A stretch of 64,000 nt of DNA. Origin: CBIHON01 sp966211965. Lineage in GTDB: Bacteria; Pseudomonadota; Gammaproteobacteria; Burkholderiales; Burkholderiaceae_D. Position 1 is the stretch's first letter. Each line of letters opens with the position of its first letter. Location of the stretch: contig CBIHON010000008.1 of the NCBI GenBank assembly GCA_966211965.1, positions 62,001 to 126,000 of the forward strand, in the 5' to 3' direction. This document shows positions 45,558 to 54,482 of this stretch, piece after piece. Under the pieces are notes generated by a model that made no database searches, was not told the DNA's origin, and was given only the letters and a program-made list of their open reading frames with translations. The position numbers and the translations under genes were made by a program.

Positions 45558-46442
45558 TCAACCCGCCAACCCCCAGGCGTCGCGCAGCACCGACAACATG
45601 CCGACGATGGCCGGTTCGAATTCGGCGGAAGTCGGATACAAAAACGATAACTGCGTATCGATCACCGCATGGCTCCAGATCACGATCTCGCCTTTTTCGG
45701 CGGCAACCAGCGCCAGATCCTCGCGCATCAGGCACAGGCCGACGCCGGCCCGCACCAGGCTGTGCGGCGCAGTCAGTTCGTCGCTTTCCATCACGATATT
45801 CGGCGTCAAGCCCTGGCGGCCGAACATCGCCGTCATCAGTTGATGAATGTGGCTCTTCTCCGGCGCGCCTATCCATGGCAGCGCTGCGACTTCGCGCCAG
45901 CCGCAGGCAGACAGTTTCGGCGCGAAAGATGGCGGCGCGACGGCGCGATAACGCACGCCGCGCAAAGGCAGGCTGGTGACATCCTTCACGTTGAGCATGC
46001 CGATGTAAAAACCTGCCGCGAATTCGCCGCTTGCGACGCCTTCCAGGATGCCCTCCGCAGGCGTCGAACGGGTCTTGATTTCCAACAGCGGCAAGGCCGT
46101 TACCAGCGCATTCAAGAAACTGCCGAGCCGCAGGAAATCGGGATCGCCCAGCGTGCCGATCAGTGCGCGGCCGGTAATCTCGCCCTTGATTTCCTTGGCC
46201 TTGCCCAACATCGCATTGAACACGCTGAGCGTCTTTTCCGCCTCCGGCAACAGCAATTCGCCAGCCTTGGTCAAGGCGATGCGGCCGTGTTCGCGCACGA
46301 ACAGCGCGATGCCCAACTCCTGCTCCAGCGCTTTGATCTGCCCGGTCACCGCCGGCTGCGTGACGTGCAACGACTCGGCGGCCTTGGTGATATGGCCGAG
46401 CCGGGCTACGGTGAGGAAGCTGCGGAGCTGATAGATTTCCAC
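45558..46442 (-). CDS. LysR-family regulator of the ABC uptake locus
   Basis: LTTR of about 294 residues. The helix-turn-helix is at the N-terminus (EIYQLRSFLTVARLGHITKAAESLHVTQPAVTGQIKALEQELGIALFVREHGRIALTKAG, quoted only to locate positions 2-60). GTG 46442 is the likely start, eight bases after the ATPase stop; the open frame continues upstream into that gene. It is therefore the last gene of a substrate-binding protein/permease/ATPase operon and probably controls it in response to the transported compound. Confidence 0.87.
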   Translation of the reverse strand: MEIYQLRSFLTVARLGHITKAAESLHVTQPAVTGQIKALEQELGIALFVREHGRIALTKAGELLLPEAEKTLSVFNAMLGKAKEIKGEITGRALIGTLGDPDFLRLGSFLNALVTALPLLEIKTRSTPAEGILEGVASGEFAAGFYIGMLNVKDVTSLPLRGVRYRAVAPPSFAPKLSACGWREVAALPWIGAPEKSHIHQLMTAMFGRQGLTPNIVMESDELTAPHSLVRAGVGLCLMREDLALVAAEKGEIVIWSHAVIDTQLSFLYPTSAEFEPAIVGMLSVLRDAWGLAG

Positions 46443-46450
46443 GACAGCGA

Positions 46451-47548
46451 TTAAGCCGGGAGATAGCGGATCTGCGATGCGTCGATTCCCAGCCGCACCG
46501 CGGCCGATAGCGCGAACGGCTGCAAGCCGCAAAAATGCGCCTGATCCGCGGTCACGACCGCGTCACCGATGCGGACCCGGTAACGTGTGAATTCACCCAG
46601 GAATTCGCTATGCTCGACCCTGCCGTCGAGCCAGACATAGGCACCGTCGCGCGTCGCGTCGCCGACCGTCAGCCTGATCGTGTGCGGCCGGAAGCTGATC
46701 GCGACCTTGCCGGCACGTGCATCGGGATGCTTGGGCAGAATGATTTCGCCGATGCCCGGCGCCTTGAATTTCAGCATGTCACCGTTGATGTTGTCGATGT
46801 CGCCGTTCAACAGGTTGGTGGTGCCGACGAAGTTCGCAACAAACTGGTTGGCCGGATAATCGAACAGCGCCGACGGCGTGCCCAATTGCTGCACCAGGCC
46901 TTTGTCCATCACCGCCATGCGGTCGGCGGTGGTCATCGCCTCTTCCTGATCGTGGGTGACGAAGATGGTCGTGATGCCGAGCTTGCGCTGCAGCGCAAGC
47001 AGTTCCTGGCGCATCTGCACCCGCAGTTTTTTATCGAGGTTCGAAAGAGGCTCGTCCAGCAGCAGCACTTGCGGTTCGATCACGACGGTGCGCGCCAATG
47101 CGACCCGCTGCTGCTGGCCGCCCGACAACTGGTTCGGCCGCCGGCTTGCGAATTGCGACAGGCCAACCAGCTCCAGCGCAGCGCCGACCTTCTCCTTGAT
47201 GGCGGCCTTGTCCATCTTGCGCTCGACCAGCCCGAACGCAACGTTGTCCCATACCGTCATATGCGGCCACAGCGCATAACTTTGGAACACCATGCCGATA
47301 TTGCGGGCATGCGGCGGGGTGCCGGTGATGTCCCGGCCGTCGATCAACAGTTGCCCGCGCTGGTGCTGGTTGAAACCGGCGATCAGGCGCAGCAGAGTCG
47401 ACTTGCCCGACCCGGACGGGCCGAGCAGCGCGAAAAATTCCCCTGGCTCGATGCGCAGGCTGATGTCTTTCAAGACTTCGGATTTGCCGCCGTAGTAGGA
47501 CAGGCCGATGTTCTTGCATTCGACGGACATTTTTTTCAATTGCTTCAT
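46451..47548 (-). CDS. ABC transporter ATP-binding protein (AfuC/PotA-type)
   Basis: ATPase of 365 residues that energises the permease encoded upstream. Walker A is LLGPSGSGKSTLL, the signature is LSGGQQQRVALAR, Walker B is VLLLDEPLSNLD, the H-loop is VTHDQEEAMT, and a C-terminal TOBE domain (about 280-360) follows. The sequence belongs to the group often named FbpC/PotA. The preceding genes encode a fused permease and a PgtC/AfuA-like binding protein, which suggests an organophosphate rather than iron substrate. Confidence 0.92.
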   Translation of the reverse strand: MKQLKKMSVECKNIGLSYYGGKSEVLKDISLRIEPGEFFALLGPSGSGKSTLLRLIAGFNQHQRGQLLIDGRDITGTPPHARNIGMVFQSYALWPHMTVWDNVAFGLVERKMDKAAIKEKVGAALELVGLSQFASRRPNQLSGGQQQRVALARTVVIEPQVLLLDEPLSNLDKKLRVQMRQELLALQRKLGITTIFVTHDQEEAMTTADRMAVMDKGLVQQLGTPSALFDYPANQFVANFVGTTNLLNGDIDNINGDMLKFKAPGIGEIILPKHPDARAGKVAISFRPHTIRLTVGDATRDGAYVWLDGRVEHSEFLGEFTRYRVRIGDAVVTADQAHFCGLQPFALSAAVRLGIDASQIRYLPA

Positions 47549-47573
47549 GGGTCCACCCTGAGTTTATTGGCAT

Positions 47574-49265
47574 TCAATCATCAAGCGCTTTCGACGTATT
47601 CCGTGCCGAAGCTCTCTCAACCAGCACATGCGATGCATAAGTCCCGATCGCGACAATAATCACCGCCAGCACGCCCAGTGCCGCACCCGGTCCGCGCCCC
47701 GATACGCTTTGCATGTACAGGTAAATGCCGTAACTCATCGGCGCCTGCGACTCGGCGGTGGTCAGCAGGATGGTGGCGGACAATTCCACCGCCGCCGTAA
47801 TGAAGCTGGTGACAAAACCGGCCAGGATGCCGCCCGCCATCAGTGGGATTACGACGCGCCGTATGGTGCGCGATTTGCTCGCGCCCAGGCTTTCGGCCGC
47901 TTCTTCCAGACTGACGTTGACCTGCTGCAGCGCCGCCATGCAGGAACGCAGCGCATACGGTAGCCGCCGCACCGCATATGCGATCATGATCAACACCCAG
48001 GTCTTGGTAAAAGGAATGTCGGTGAACGGCACATTCACATCCTTGAAGAAACGCAGATAGCCGATCGCCAACACCACACCGGGAATCGCCAGCGCCGCGC
48101 TGGCCCCGAAATCGAGCCAGCGCCGGCCCGGCAACCGGGTGCGCAGAATCAGGTAGGCGATCGCGGTGCCGAGCACCACATCGATCAGGGCTGACATCCC
48201 GCAGTACAGCAAGGTGTTGCCGATCATGCCGCCGGCGTCGCCGGTGACGGTCTGGAAATGCTGCAGCGTGTAAGCGTCCGGCAGCACCGAAAAACTCCAG
48301 ACGCTGGCCAGCGACAACAGCAGGATTCCCAAATGCGGCGACAGCACTACCAGCAGCACGGCCGCGATCCAGCCGTAAGCCAACAACGCCTGCCCGGTGG
48401 ACAGCTTGCGCTTCTGGATCGCATTGCCGCCTTTTTGCGTGGTCGAATAATCCTTGCCTTTCAGGATGCGCGCCGACAGCCATAAAGCCGCAATCGAAAA
48501 TGCAATCATGATGAAGGAAATCACGTAGCCGAGCGGATCGTCGATGCCGATCGAGGTGATGCGCAGGTAAGCCTGCGGCGCCAGCATATTGGTCACGCCC
48601 AGGACCAACGGCGTGCCGAGGTCGTCGAACACCTTGATGAAGACCAGCGAGGCGCCGGCCAAAAAGCCCGGCAAAGCCAGCGGAAAAATCACGCGGCGAA
48701 ACAGCCGGAAGCCGCGCGCGCCGAGATTCAATGCGCTCTCTTCCATTGCGCCGTCGATATTGCGCAAGGCCACCGCCAGATTCAACAGGATGAAGGGAAA
48801 GTAATGGATGCTCTCGACGAACACCACGCCGGTCAAGCCCTCCATCAGCGGCACATGCCAGCCGAACCAATCCTCCAGCAACAGGTTGACGCTGCCGCTC
48901 TTGCCGAAGATGAGCTGGAGCGCCACCGCGCCGACAAAAGGCGGCATGATCAGCGGCAGCACACCCAGCGTCTGGATCAGGATCGCGCCGCGGAACTCGA
49001 ACCGCACCGTGAAATACGCCAGCGGCACCGCGATCAGCGATGCGAACAAGACCGACAGCAGCGACACCAGCAGGCTGTTGAAGAAAGACTCGCGCAGCAG
49101 CGATTGCTCGAAAAACGTGGCGAAATGTCCCAACGTGAAGCCGCTCGTGCCATTGCCGAAGGCAGTCAGGATCACCGTGCCGACCGGCAGGATCAGGAAA
49201 GCCGCAAGCAGTGCCGCGATGCACAGCGCCACCATCGCAGGTGCCGGGTGGAAACGATTGTTCAT
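47574..49265 (-). CDS. ABC transporter permease (two fused domains)
   Basis: Inner-membrane permease of about 563 residues with two BPD_transp_1 halves in one chain, as in FbpB/AfuB. Each half has an EAA loop: ESALNLGARGFRLFRRVIFPLALPG near 200 and EEAAESLGASKSRTIRRVVIPLMAGG near 475. The start is ATG 49265 with AAGGA seven bases upstream; a longer open frame exists. It lies between the binding protein and ATPase genes. Confidence 0.92.
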   Translation of the reverse strand: MNNRFHPAPAMVALCIAALLAAFLILPVGTVILTAFGNGTSGFTLGHFATFFEQSLLRESFFNSLLVSLLSVLFASLIAVPLAYFTVRFEFRGAILIQTLGVLPLIMPPFVGAVALQLIFGKSGSVNLLLEDWFGWHVPLMEGLTGVVFVESIHYFPFILLNLAVALRNIDGAMEESALNLGARGFRLFRRVIFPLALPGFLAGASLVFIKVFDDLGTPLVLGVTNMLAPQAYLRITSIGIDDPLGYVISFIMIAFSIAALWLSARILKGKDYSTTQKGGNAIQKRKLSTGQALLAYGWIAAVLLVVLSPHLGILLLSLASVWSFSVLPDAYTLQHFQTVTGDAGGMIGNTLLYCGMSALIDVVLGTAIAYLILRTRLPGRRWLDFGASAALAIPGVVLAIGYLRFFKDVNVPFTDIPFTKTWVLIMIAYAVRRLPYALRSCMAALQQVNVSLEEAAESLGASKSRTIRRVVIPLMAGGILAGFVTSFITAAVELSATILLTTAESQAPMSYGIYLYMQSVSGRGPGAALGVLAVIIVAIGTYASHVLVERASARNTSKALDD

Positions 49266-49339
49266 GGAGAGTCCTTGCCTGCGGCGCGAGACGATGCCGT
49301 CCGCGCCGCAGGCGGTGGTCGCTTGAGAATTCATGCCTG

Positions 49340-50683
49340 TTACTTCAGCAAAGCCGATGCTTCTTGCGCCAGTTCAAGCGCCTTTGCATAGTTCGCTTTC
49401 GACTTGGAATTCCATTGCTCTTCCAGCGTCGCCAATTGCTTGTCGGCGAATTCGCCCATCGCCTTCTTCGAAATCGATTTATTGAACAGGTCCTGGAAGG
49501 CCGACTTCTTCAGCAGCGCCGCGTCCACCACCGGTTTGTAAGCAATCTCGCGCGCCTGCGTAATCAGTTCCGCCGCCTTCGCATTGGACTTGCCGGCCAT
49601 TTTCTTTTCAGCCTCGTGTATCGCCTTGGTCGCTGCCTGCAATTCCTTCAAACGGAACGTGATGGTCTGGTCGAACATCGTGGTCACGACGTGATAGCGC
49701 GTTTGCGCCATTTCAGAATCGAAGTGGACTTTCGATTTCTGCGCAATCTCGAAAATGTTCGGGTAACCGGCCGGCACCTTGCCCTTCAGCTTATCGTAAG
49801 GCAGCACCGGCATGCGCGAGATTTTTGAATCGAGCAGCAATTCCTGGCCCTCGGACGACAGTGAAAAAGCAATGAATTTTTTGGCGTCCGCCACATTTTT
49901 TCCACCCGCGATCAAGCCGATGCTGGCAGGCACGACCGAGGTCACTTTAGGATAGACAAAGTCGACTGGAAAGCCGCTGTACTTGCCGGCCAGCCCGAAA
50001 AAATCGATCACCAGCCCGATCCCGTACTGGCCGCTGTTGACGCCATCGGGCACGCTGAAGGAACGGTCGGTGACGGCCGCGCAATTGCCGGCGATTTCCA
50101 GCAGTTGCGCCCAGCCCTTGTCCCATCCCTCGCCTTGCAAAATGGTTTCCACCGTCAGGTGCGTGGTGCCGGAGCGCGAGGGCGCGCTCATTGCCACATG
50201 GCCGAAATAGACTTCCTTGGTCAGGTCGCTCCACTCAACCGGATTGGGCAGCTTGTGCGCTTTCAGGTAACGGTTATTCCACATGATGCCGTAGCCGGAC
50301 AAGGCCTGGCCGTAATACAAGCCTTCCGGGTCGTTCATCGGGTAGCTGCCGATCTTGGCCGGGATCGCGCTATTCATGACGTCGGGCGCTTTCTCCAGCA
50401 GTTTTTCACGCGACATGACCTCGAACGCGTCGGGCGCGGAGGCCCAGAACACTTCCGGCCGCTGGCCGGGCGCCGATTCCTTGATGAAGGCCAGCGAGGC
50501 ATTGGTATTCTTGTTCAGGATCTCCAGCTTGATATCCGGATATTTCTTTTCAAAGGCTTTCTTGTAAGCCTCCGTGATTTCCTTGGGATAAGAAGTAATG
50601 ACGGTGACCGGCGCCGCATGTGCGCAAAGGGTCAAAGCCGACAGGATGGATGCAGTGATGCCGTGCTGGATGATGCGCTTCAT
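49340..50683 (-). CDS. Periplasmic solute-binding protein (AfuA/PgtC-like)
   Basis: Binding protein of 447 residues with a signal peptide (IQHGITASILSALTLCAHA). The mature start VTVITSYPKEITEAYKKAFEKKYPDIKLEI and NKNTNASLAFIKE, FWASAPDAFEV resemble AfuA/PgtC proteins, which as I recall bind sugar phosphates or phosphoglycerate. The C-terminal 100 residues form an extra helical region not seen in the shortest relatives. The start is ATG 50683 after GGGGGAGA. A C-terminal relic of a similar protein lies 0.3 kb upstream. Confidence 0.85.
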   Translation of the reverse strand: MKRIIQHGITASILSALTLCAHAAPVTVITSYPKEITEAYKKAFEKKYPDIKLEILNKNTNASLAFIKESAPGQRPEVFWASAPDAFEVMSREKLLEKAPDVMNSAIPAKIGSYPMNDPEGLYYGQALSGYGIMWNNRYLKAHKLPNPVEWSDLTKEVYFGHVAMSAPSRSGTTHLTVETILQGEGWDKGWAQLLEIAGNCAAVTDRSFSVPDGVNSGQYGIGLVIDFFGLAGKYSGFPVDFVYPKVTSVVPASIGLIAGGKNVADAKKFIAFSLSSEGQELLLDSKISRMPVLPYDKLKGKVPAGYPNIFEIAQKSKVHFDSEMAQTRYHVVTTMFDQTITFRLKELQAATKAIHEAEKKMAGKSNAKAAELITQAREIAYKPVVDAALLKKSAFQDLFNKSISKKAMGEFADKQLATLEEQWNSKSKANYAKALELAQEASALLK

Positions 50684-50881
50684 TTCGTCTCCCCCACTGT
50701 TGAGAAAATGCCGCCCGGATTTCCTCGCCGCTGGTTCACCGGCTGGGTGGCAATTGTTTGCCCGCTTGCAACATGACTCTAATATACGGAGCAAATGGGT
50801 CAGATGCCAATCACAATTTTTGATGGAGACTCACGGCGGCGCTTATGCTGCGATGCACCACGCAAAGTAAGACAAGCGCGT

Positions 50882-50968
50882 AGGATGGGTGGAGCGGCTT
50901 CTTGCGTAACCCATCATAATCAACCGTACATGCGATGGGTTACGCGAAAAGTCGCACCACTCATCCTA
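50882..50968. repeat. Palindromic repeat, GATGGGTTACGC family, copy 2
   Basis: Outer arms AGGATGGGTGG and CCACTCATCCT with inner arms TGCGTAACCCATC and GATGGGTTACGC. Clearly related to the copy at 6088-6170 (same order of arms, GATGGGTGGA start). Lies in the promoter region of the binding-protein gene. Confidence 0.75.
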
Positions 50969-51018
50969 TACGCTGCGCACTATGATGATCATCTCCAAGA
51001 TTGAAACGGAGCGGACCA

Positions 51019-51210
51019 CTACCGCACCATGTCCGCCGCCTTCGCGTAGTTGGCGCCGGCACCCGCCTCCCATTGCTGTTCCAGCGAAGCAGCATCCGCA
51101 CCGGCACTGGCGTCGCTCCCCTTCTTTGCAAAATGCGCCGCAAACGCCCGGTTACCCGCCGTCGGCGCATTCAGCGGCGGGGTGTAGGATTCATCTTTTT
51201 TACCGCTACT
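51019..51210 (-). pseudogene. Relic of a second solute-binding protein C-terminus
   Basis: An open stretch on the minus strand ends in SLEQQWEAGAGANYAKAAD-MVR and a stop. The intact binding protein at 49340 ends TLEEQWNSKSKANYAKALEL: 10 of the 20 residues match at the same relative position. The region is open for only about 64 codons and has an in-frame stop before it. It lies directly 3' of the MFS gene. I read it as the leftover 3' end of a paralogous binding-protein gene; the remaining parts of 50684-51274 hold the palindromic repeat and nothing else recognisable. Confidence 0.45.
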
Positions 51211-51274
51211 TCAATCCAAAAAATTCAAGATTGACGGACTACGGGTGAACCGTGACAGCCCACCAGGCCCAGCA

Positions 51275-52669
51275 TCACGCTCTGGCCGGCAGCGGCTGGT
51301 GCAGCAGATCCTGCGCATGCAGGCGCGGCAGTTTTGCCAGCCGCGCCACGCCGCGATGGGTCAGCAGGCAGAACACGATGGTCGCGGCGACGCCGGTCAG
51401 CAGCAGGTAAAACCCTGCCTGCCCGCCGAAACGATCGACCAAGATGCCGAACAGGCTGGTGCCCATCGTCGAACCGAGGATATAGCTCATCAAGCCGCGC
51501 AGGCCGGTGGCCGAACCTACTGCAAAACTTGGAACCAGTTCGATGGTCTGCACCGACGCCAGGAATTGCGGCACGAAGATCAGGCAACCGATCGCCGCGG
51601 CAGCGCTGCCGACGACCAGGATGCTGGTGCCGTACCAGTAGAAAAACAGCGCCGCGAAAATGCCGCACATCGCAAACGCAGCCAGCAGCATCCGGTTGCC
51701 CTTGAAAAATCTATCGGTGAGATAACCGGCCAAGAGCGTCGACGGAATCGCGGCCCACTCGAAAAATGCGAAGGCGGTACCCATCTCGACCTTGCTGAAA
51801 TGCTTCACCTGCAGCAGGTAGATCGGCAGCCAGGTGATGACGCCGAAGCGCACCAAGTACACGAAAACATCGGCGAAGGAAACGAACCAGACGTTCTTGT
51901 TCGGCATCACGTATTGGCGGAAGATCTGGAATGCCGTGAGCTTTTCGACCGCTTGGTCGCCGGCACTTTTCCCCAGTTCTTCGGACGCCTCATTCTTGAG
52001 TATTTTTTCCAGCGGAGGCAAACCCTCGGTATAGGGCGAACCGGTGCCCAACGCAAGCACCACCAGCGCGACCAGGGCAGCCAGCGCGGCCGGCGCCCAA
52101 TAACTGGCGATCTGCCAATTGTCCGTTCCGAGCAAGGCCAGCGACGCAGCGATGATCGGCGCCACCATGCCTCCGCCGATATTGTGCGAGATATTCCAGA
52201 CCGCACCGACCTTGCCGCGCAAACGCCGCGGGAACCATTTCGCGATGATGATGAAGCTGGGACCTGCGCCCATGCCCTGGAAAATGCCGTTGACGATGAC
52301 CAGCGCGACGAACATCCAGAACGCTGTGCTGAATCCCATCATGATGTTCACGGCGACCGAGAGCAGAATGCCGAAGGCCATGAAGCGTTTCGGATTTGCC
52401 TTGTCGGCCAATGCACTCATCACGCCCTTGCTGATGCCGTAGGCGATCAGCATGCAGCTGCTGAGCAAGCCGATTTCAGTAGCCGACAGATGCAGATGCG
52501 CTTTCAGGTAAGGCGTCGACAGCGTGAAATTCGAGCGCACGAAATAGTAGGCGATATAGCCGACGAATACGCCGAACAGCGCACGCATGCGGAGCCGGTA
52601 ATAGGCTGCCTCGATTTGCGAATCCGCGACCTGCGCGCCGAGGTGCTGCATTTTCAGAAACGAAAACAT
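51275..52669 (-). CDS. MFS organophosphate:phosphate antiporter-like (GlpT/UhpT/PgtP)
   Basis: Inner-membrane carrier of 464 residues with 12 helices and features of the organophosphate:Pi antiporter family: YYRLRMRALFGVFVGYIAYYFVRSNFTLS, GISKGVMSALADKANPKRFMAFG, GPSFIIIAKWFPRRLRGKVGAVWNISHNIGGG. Known members import glycerol-3-phosphate, hexose-6-phosphate or phosphoglycerate in exchange for Pi. The start is ATG 52669, nine bases after AAGGAG. It runs towards the PgtC/AfuA-type ABC genes, supporting a common substrate class. Confidence 0.88.
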   Translation of the reverse strand: MFSFLKMQHLGAQVADSQIEAAYYRLRMRALFGVFVGYIAYYFVRSNFTLSTPYLKAHLHLSATEIGLLSSCMLIAYGISKGVMSALADKANPKRFMAFGILLSVAVNIMMGFSTAFWMFVALVIVNGIFQGMGAGPSFIIIAKWFPRRLRGKVGAVWNISHNIGGGMVAPIIAASLALLGTDNWQIASYWAPAALAALVALVVLALGTGSPYTEGLPPLEKILKNEASEELGKSAGDQAVEKLTAFQIFRQYVMPNKNVWFVSFADVFVYLVRFGVITWLPIYLLQVKHFSKVEMGTAFAFFEWAAIPSTLLAGYLTDRFFKGNRMLLAAFAMCGIFAALFFYWYGTSILVVGSAAAAIGCLIFVPQFLASVQTIELVPSFAVGSATGLRGLMSYILGSTMGTSLFGILVDRFGGQAGFYLLLTGVAATIVFCLLTHRGVARLAKLPRLHAQDLLHQPLPARA

Positions 52670-52923
52670 GGGTGCCATCTCCTTGGTTATATGCCCTGCG
52701 ATTCGAACGAATCGAGTAAACATGTTCTTGTCGTTGGGAGAAATATAGCGGCGGCGAAATCGGAAAACCAATCACATATTTTGATGCGCTTGCGAGAAAA
52801 TTTTAATGAGGGGCCGTGTGAAATGCAGAGACGATACGGGGAGCAAGTGACGCGGAAAACAGCCTGCGGCAACCTGATTTGTCGCTGCCTTTCTGTAGTG
52901 GCGATAGATGGCAATAGAGAGGA

Positions 52924-53436
52924 TTATTTGTCGGCGGGTTCTAGCACGGAAAGCAGCATTGACAGACGAGCATCCAACCCCTCCAGATCGGAGGGCTTGA
53001 TTGACGCCAGAATCCGCCGCTCGTTCTCGACATGCGCTGCCACCGCGCGATCGATCAGCGCAAGCCCCTCCGGCGTCAGTTGCACCAGCACGCTGCGCGC
53101 ATCATGCGGGTTGGGCACCCTCAGTACAAGACCACTGGCCTCCAGTCGCTGCAGCCGGTGCGTCATGGTGCCCGAGGTGATCATCAAGGCCGAGAACAGG
53201 GCGGTCGGCGCCAGGCAATAAGGCGCTCCGGTTCGCCTCAGCGTAGCCAGCACATCGAATTCCCAGATAGTCAACCCGAACGCCGCGAAAGTCTCGTCCA
53301 GCTTGCGCTGGAGCAGAGCTGCACAGCGTTTAACACGTCCGATGATGCCCATCGGGCTGACATCCAGATCTGGACGCTCACGACGCCATTGCTCAAGGAT
53401 GCCATCCACTGCGTCCTTCTTTCGTTTTAGGCTCAC
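52924..53436 (-). CDS. MarR-family regulator
   Basis: Winged-helix repressor of 170 residues: LTIWEFDVLATLRRTGAPYCLAPTALFSALMITSGTMTHRLQRLEASGLVLRV and the wing DARSVLVQLTPEGLALI. It is divergent from an EamA exporter followed by a nitroreductase. Two palindromes in the 71-base gap fit MarR dimer sites, so it probably represses both itself and the exporter. Confidence 0.9.
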   Translation of the reverse strand: MSLKRKKDAVDGILEQWRRERPDLDVSPMGIIGRVKRCAALLQRKLDETFAAFGLTIWEFDVLATLRRTGAPYCLAPTALFSALMITSGTMTHRLQRLEASGLVLRVPNPHDARSVLVQLTPEGLALIDRAVAAHVENERRILASIKPSDLEGLDARLSMLLSVLEPADK

Positions 53437-53449
53437 CGCAACTCCCTAT

Positions 53450-53504
53450 TTATCTTGAAATCAAGATTATATGCTAAACTGATTTATCTTGAACTGAAGA
53501 TAAA
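53450..53504. promoter_or_regulatory. Two MarR-type operators
   Basis: ATCTTGAAATCAAGAT (perfect 7-base arms) and ATTTATCTTGAACTGAAGATAAAT (9-base arms) lie in tandem within the short MarR-EamA divergent region. Both share the half-site ATCTTGA. They cover both likely promoters. The second ends immediately before the EamA start codon. Confidence 0.7.
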
Positions 53505-53507
53505 TAT

Positions 53508-54428
53508 ATGAACAACACACAAACCCGACCATCTTGGATTGATGTTTTTATCACCATGTTGGCCCCACTTATCTGGGGCTCGACTTACATTGTCACCACG
53601 GAGTTGCTGCCGCCGGGCCTGCCATTCACAGCTGCCCTGCTGCGCACCCTGCCGGCTGGCGTATTGCTGACCTTGTGCAATCGGCATCTACCCAAGCGGG
53701 GCGAGTGGGGGCGCTTGGCCTTGCTGTCCGCGCTGAATATTGGCTTTTTTCAGGCACTTCTGTTTGTGGCGGCATATCGCCTGCCCGGTGGCGCTGCGGC
53801 AGTAGTGGGCGCAATCCAACCGCTGCTGGTAATGGGCATGGCATGGATGCTGGACCGGCGCCGGCCTGCTTACTTGGCCATTTGGGCCAGCGTGCTGGCG
53901 GTAATTGGCATGGCCGTCCTGCTTTTGTCTCCGGGTGCCGTATGGAGCCCTACCGGCATCGCCGCAGCTCTGCTCGGTGCCGCGTGCATGGCCGCCGGCA
54001 CTTACCTGGCGCGGCGCTGGCGGTCAGAGATGCCAGTGCTGGCCTTCACCGGTTGGCAACTGCTGGCTGGCGGGTTGATGCTGGCGCCCGTGGCTTGGGC
54101 CTTTGATCCGCCTCTACCAGCGTTGAGCGCCACGCAGGTGTTGAGTTATGTCTACCTCTCGGTCTTCGGTGCTCTGCTGGCCTATGTGTTGTGGTTTCGT
54201 GGCATAGCGCACCTGTCGCCGGTGGCTGTGTCGTCGCTGGGCCTGCTTAGCCCCTTGGCAGCGGTTGTCTTCGGCTGGGCACTGTTAGGTCAAGCTGTGA
54301 CCGGTTTGTCGCTAATCGGGCTCGTCACCGTGTTAGGCAGCGTCCTGGCGGTGCAATGGGCCACGGGCCAGCATCATCAAACCTCTGCAACCTCTCAGGT
54401 GTGCATGAAACCGAGAGCCGGTGGCTGA
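53508..54428 (+). CDS. EamA/DMT transporter
   Basis: Inner-membrane exporter of 306 residues with ten helices and two EamA repeats (VFITMLAPLIWGSTYIVTTELLPPG, and in the second half YLSVFGALLAYVLWFRGIAHLSPVAVSSLGLLSPLAAVVFGW). It is probably a drug or metabolite efflux pump controlled by the divergent MarR gene. A nitroreductase gene follows 54 bases downstream on the same strand, a set typical of xenobiotic response. Confidence 0.87.
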   Translation: MNNTQTRPSWIDVFITMLAPLIWGSTYIVTTELLPPGLPFTAALLRTLPAGVLLTLCNRHLPKRGEWGRLALLSALNIGFFQALLFVAAYRLPGGAAAVVGAIQPLLVMGMAWMLDRRRPAYLAIWASVLAVIGMAVLLLSPGAVWSPTGIAAALLGAACMAAGTYLARRWRSEMPVLAFTGWQLLAGGLMLAPVAWAFDPPLPALSATQVLSYVYLSVFGALLAYVLWFRGIAHLSPVAVSSLGLLSPLAAVVFGWALLGQAVTGLSLIGLVTVLGSVLAVQWATGQHHQTSATSQVCMKPRAGG

Positions 54429-54482
54429 GCGCCTGCTCTGCCTGAATTCCTGCAACCCAATTCAACTCTATTGGAGCGTTCC

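Noticed and set aside
46451..50683. Naming the ABC genes as a ferric iron transporter (fbpABC/afuABC sense)
   Set aside because: The binding protein resembles the AfuA/PgtC organophosphate group and an organophosphate antiporter lies next to it; iron cannot be supported.
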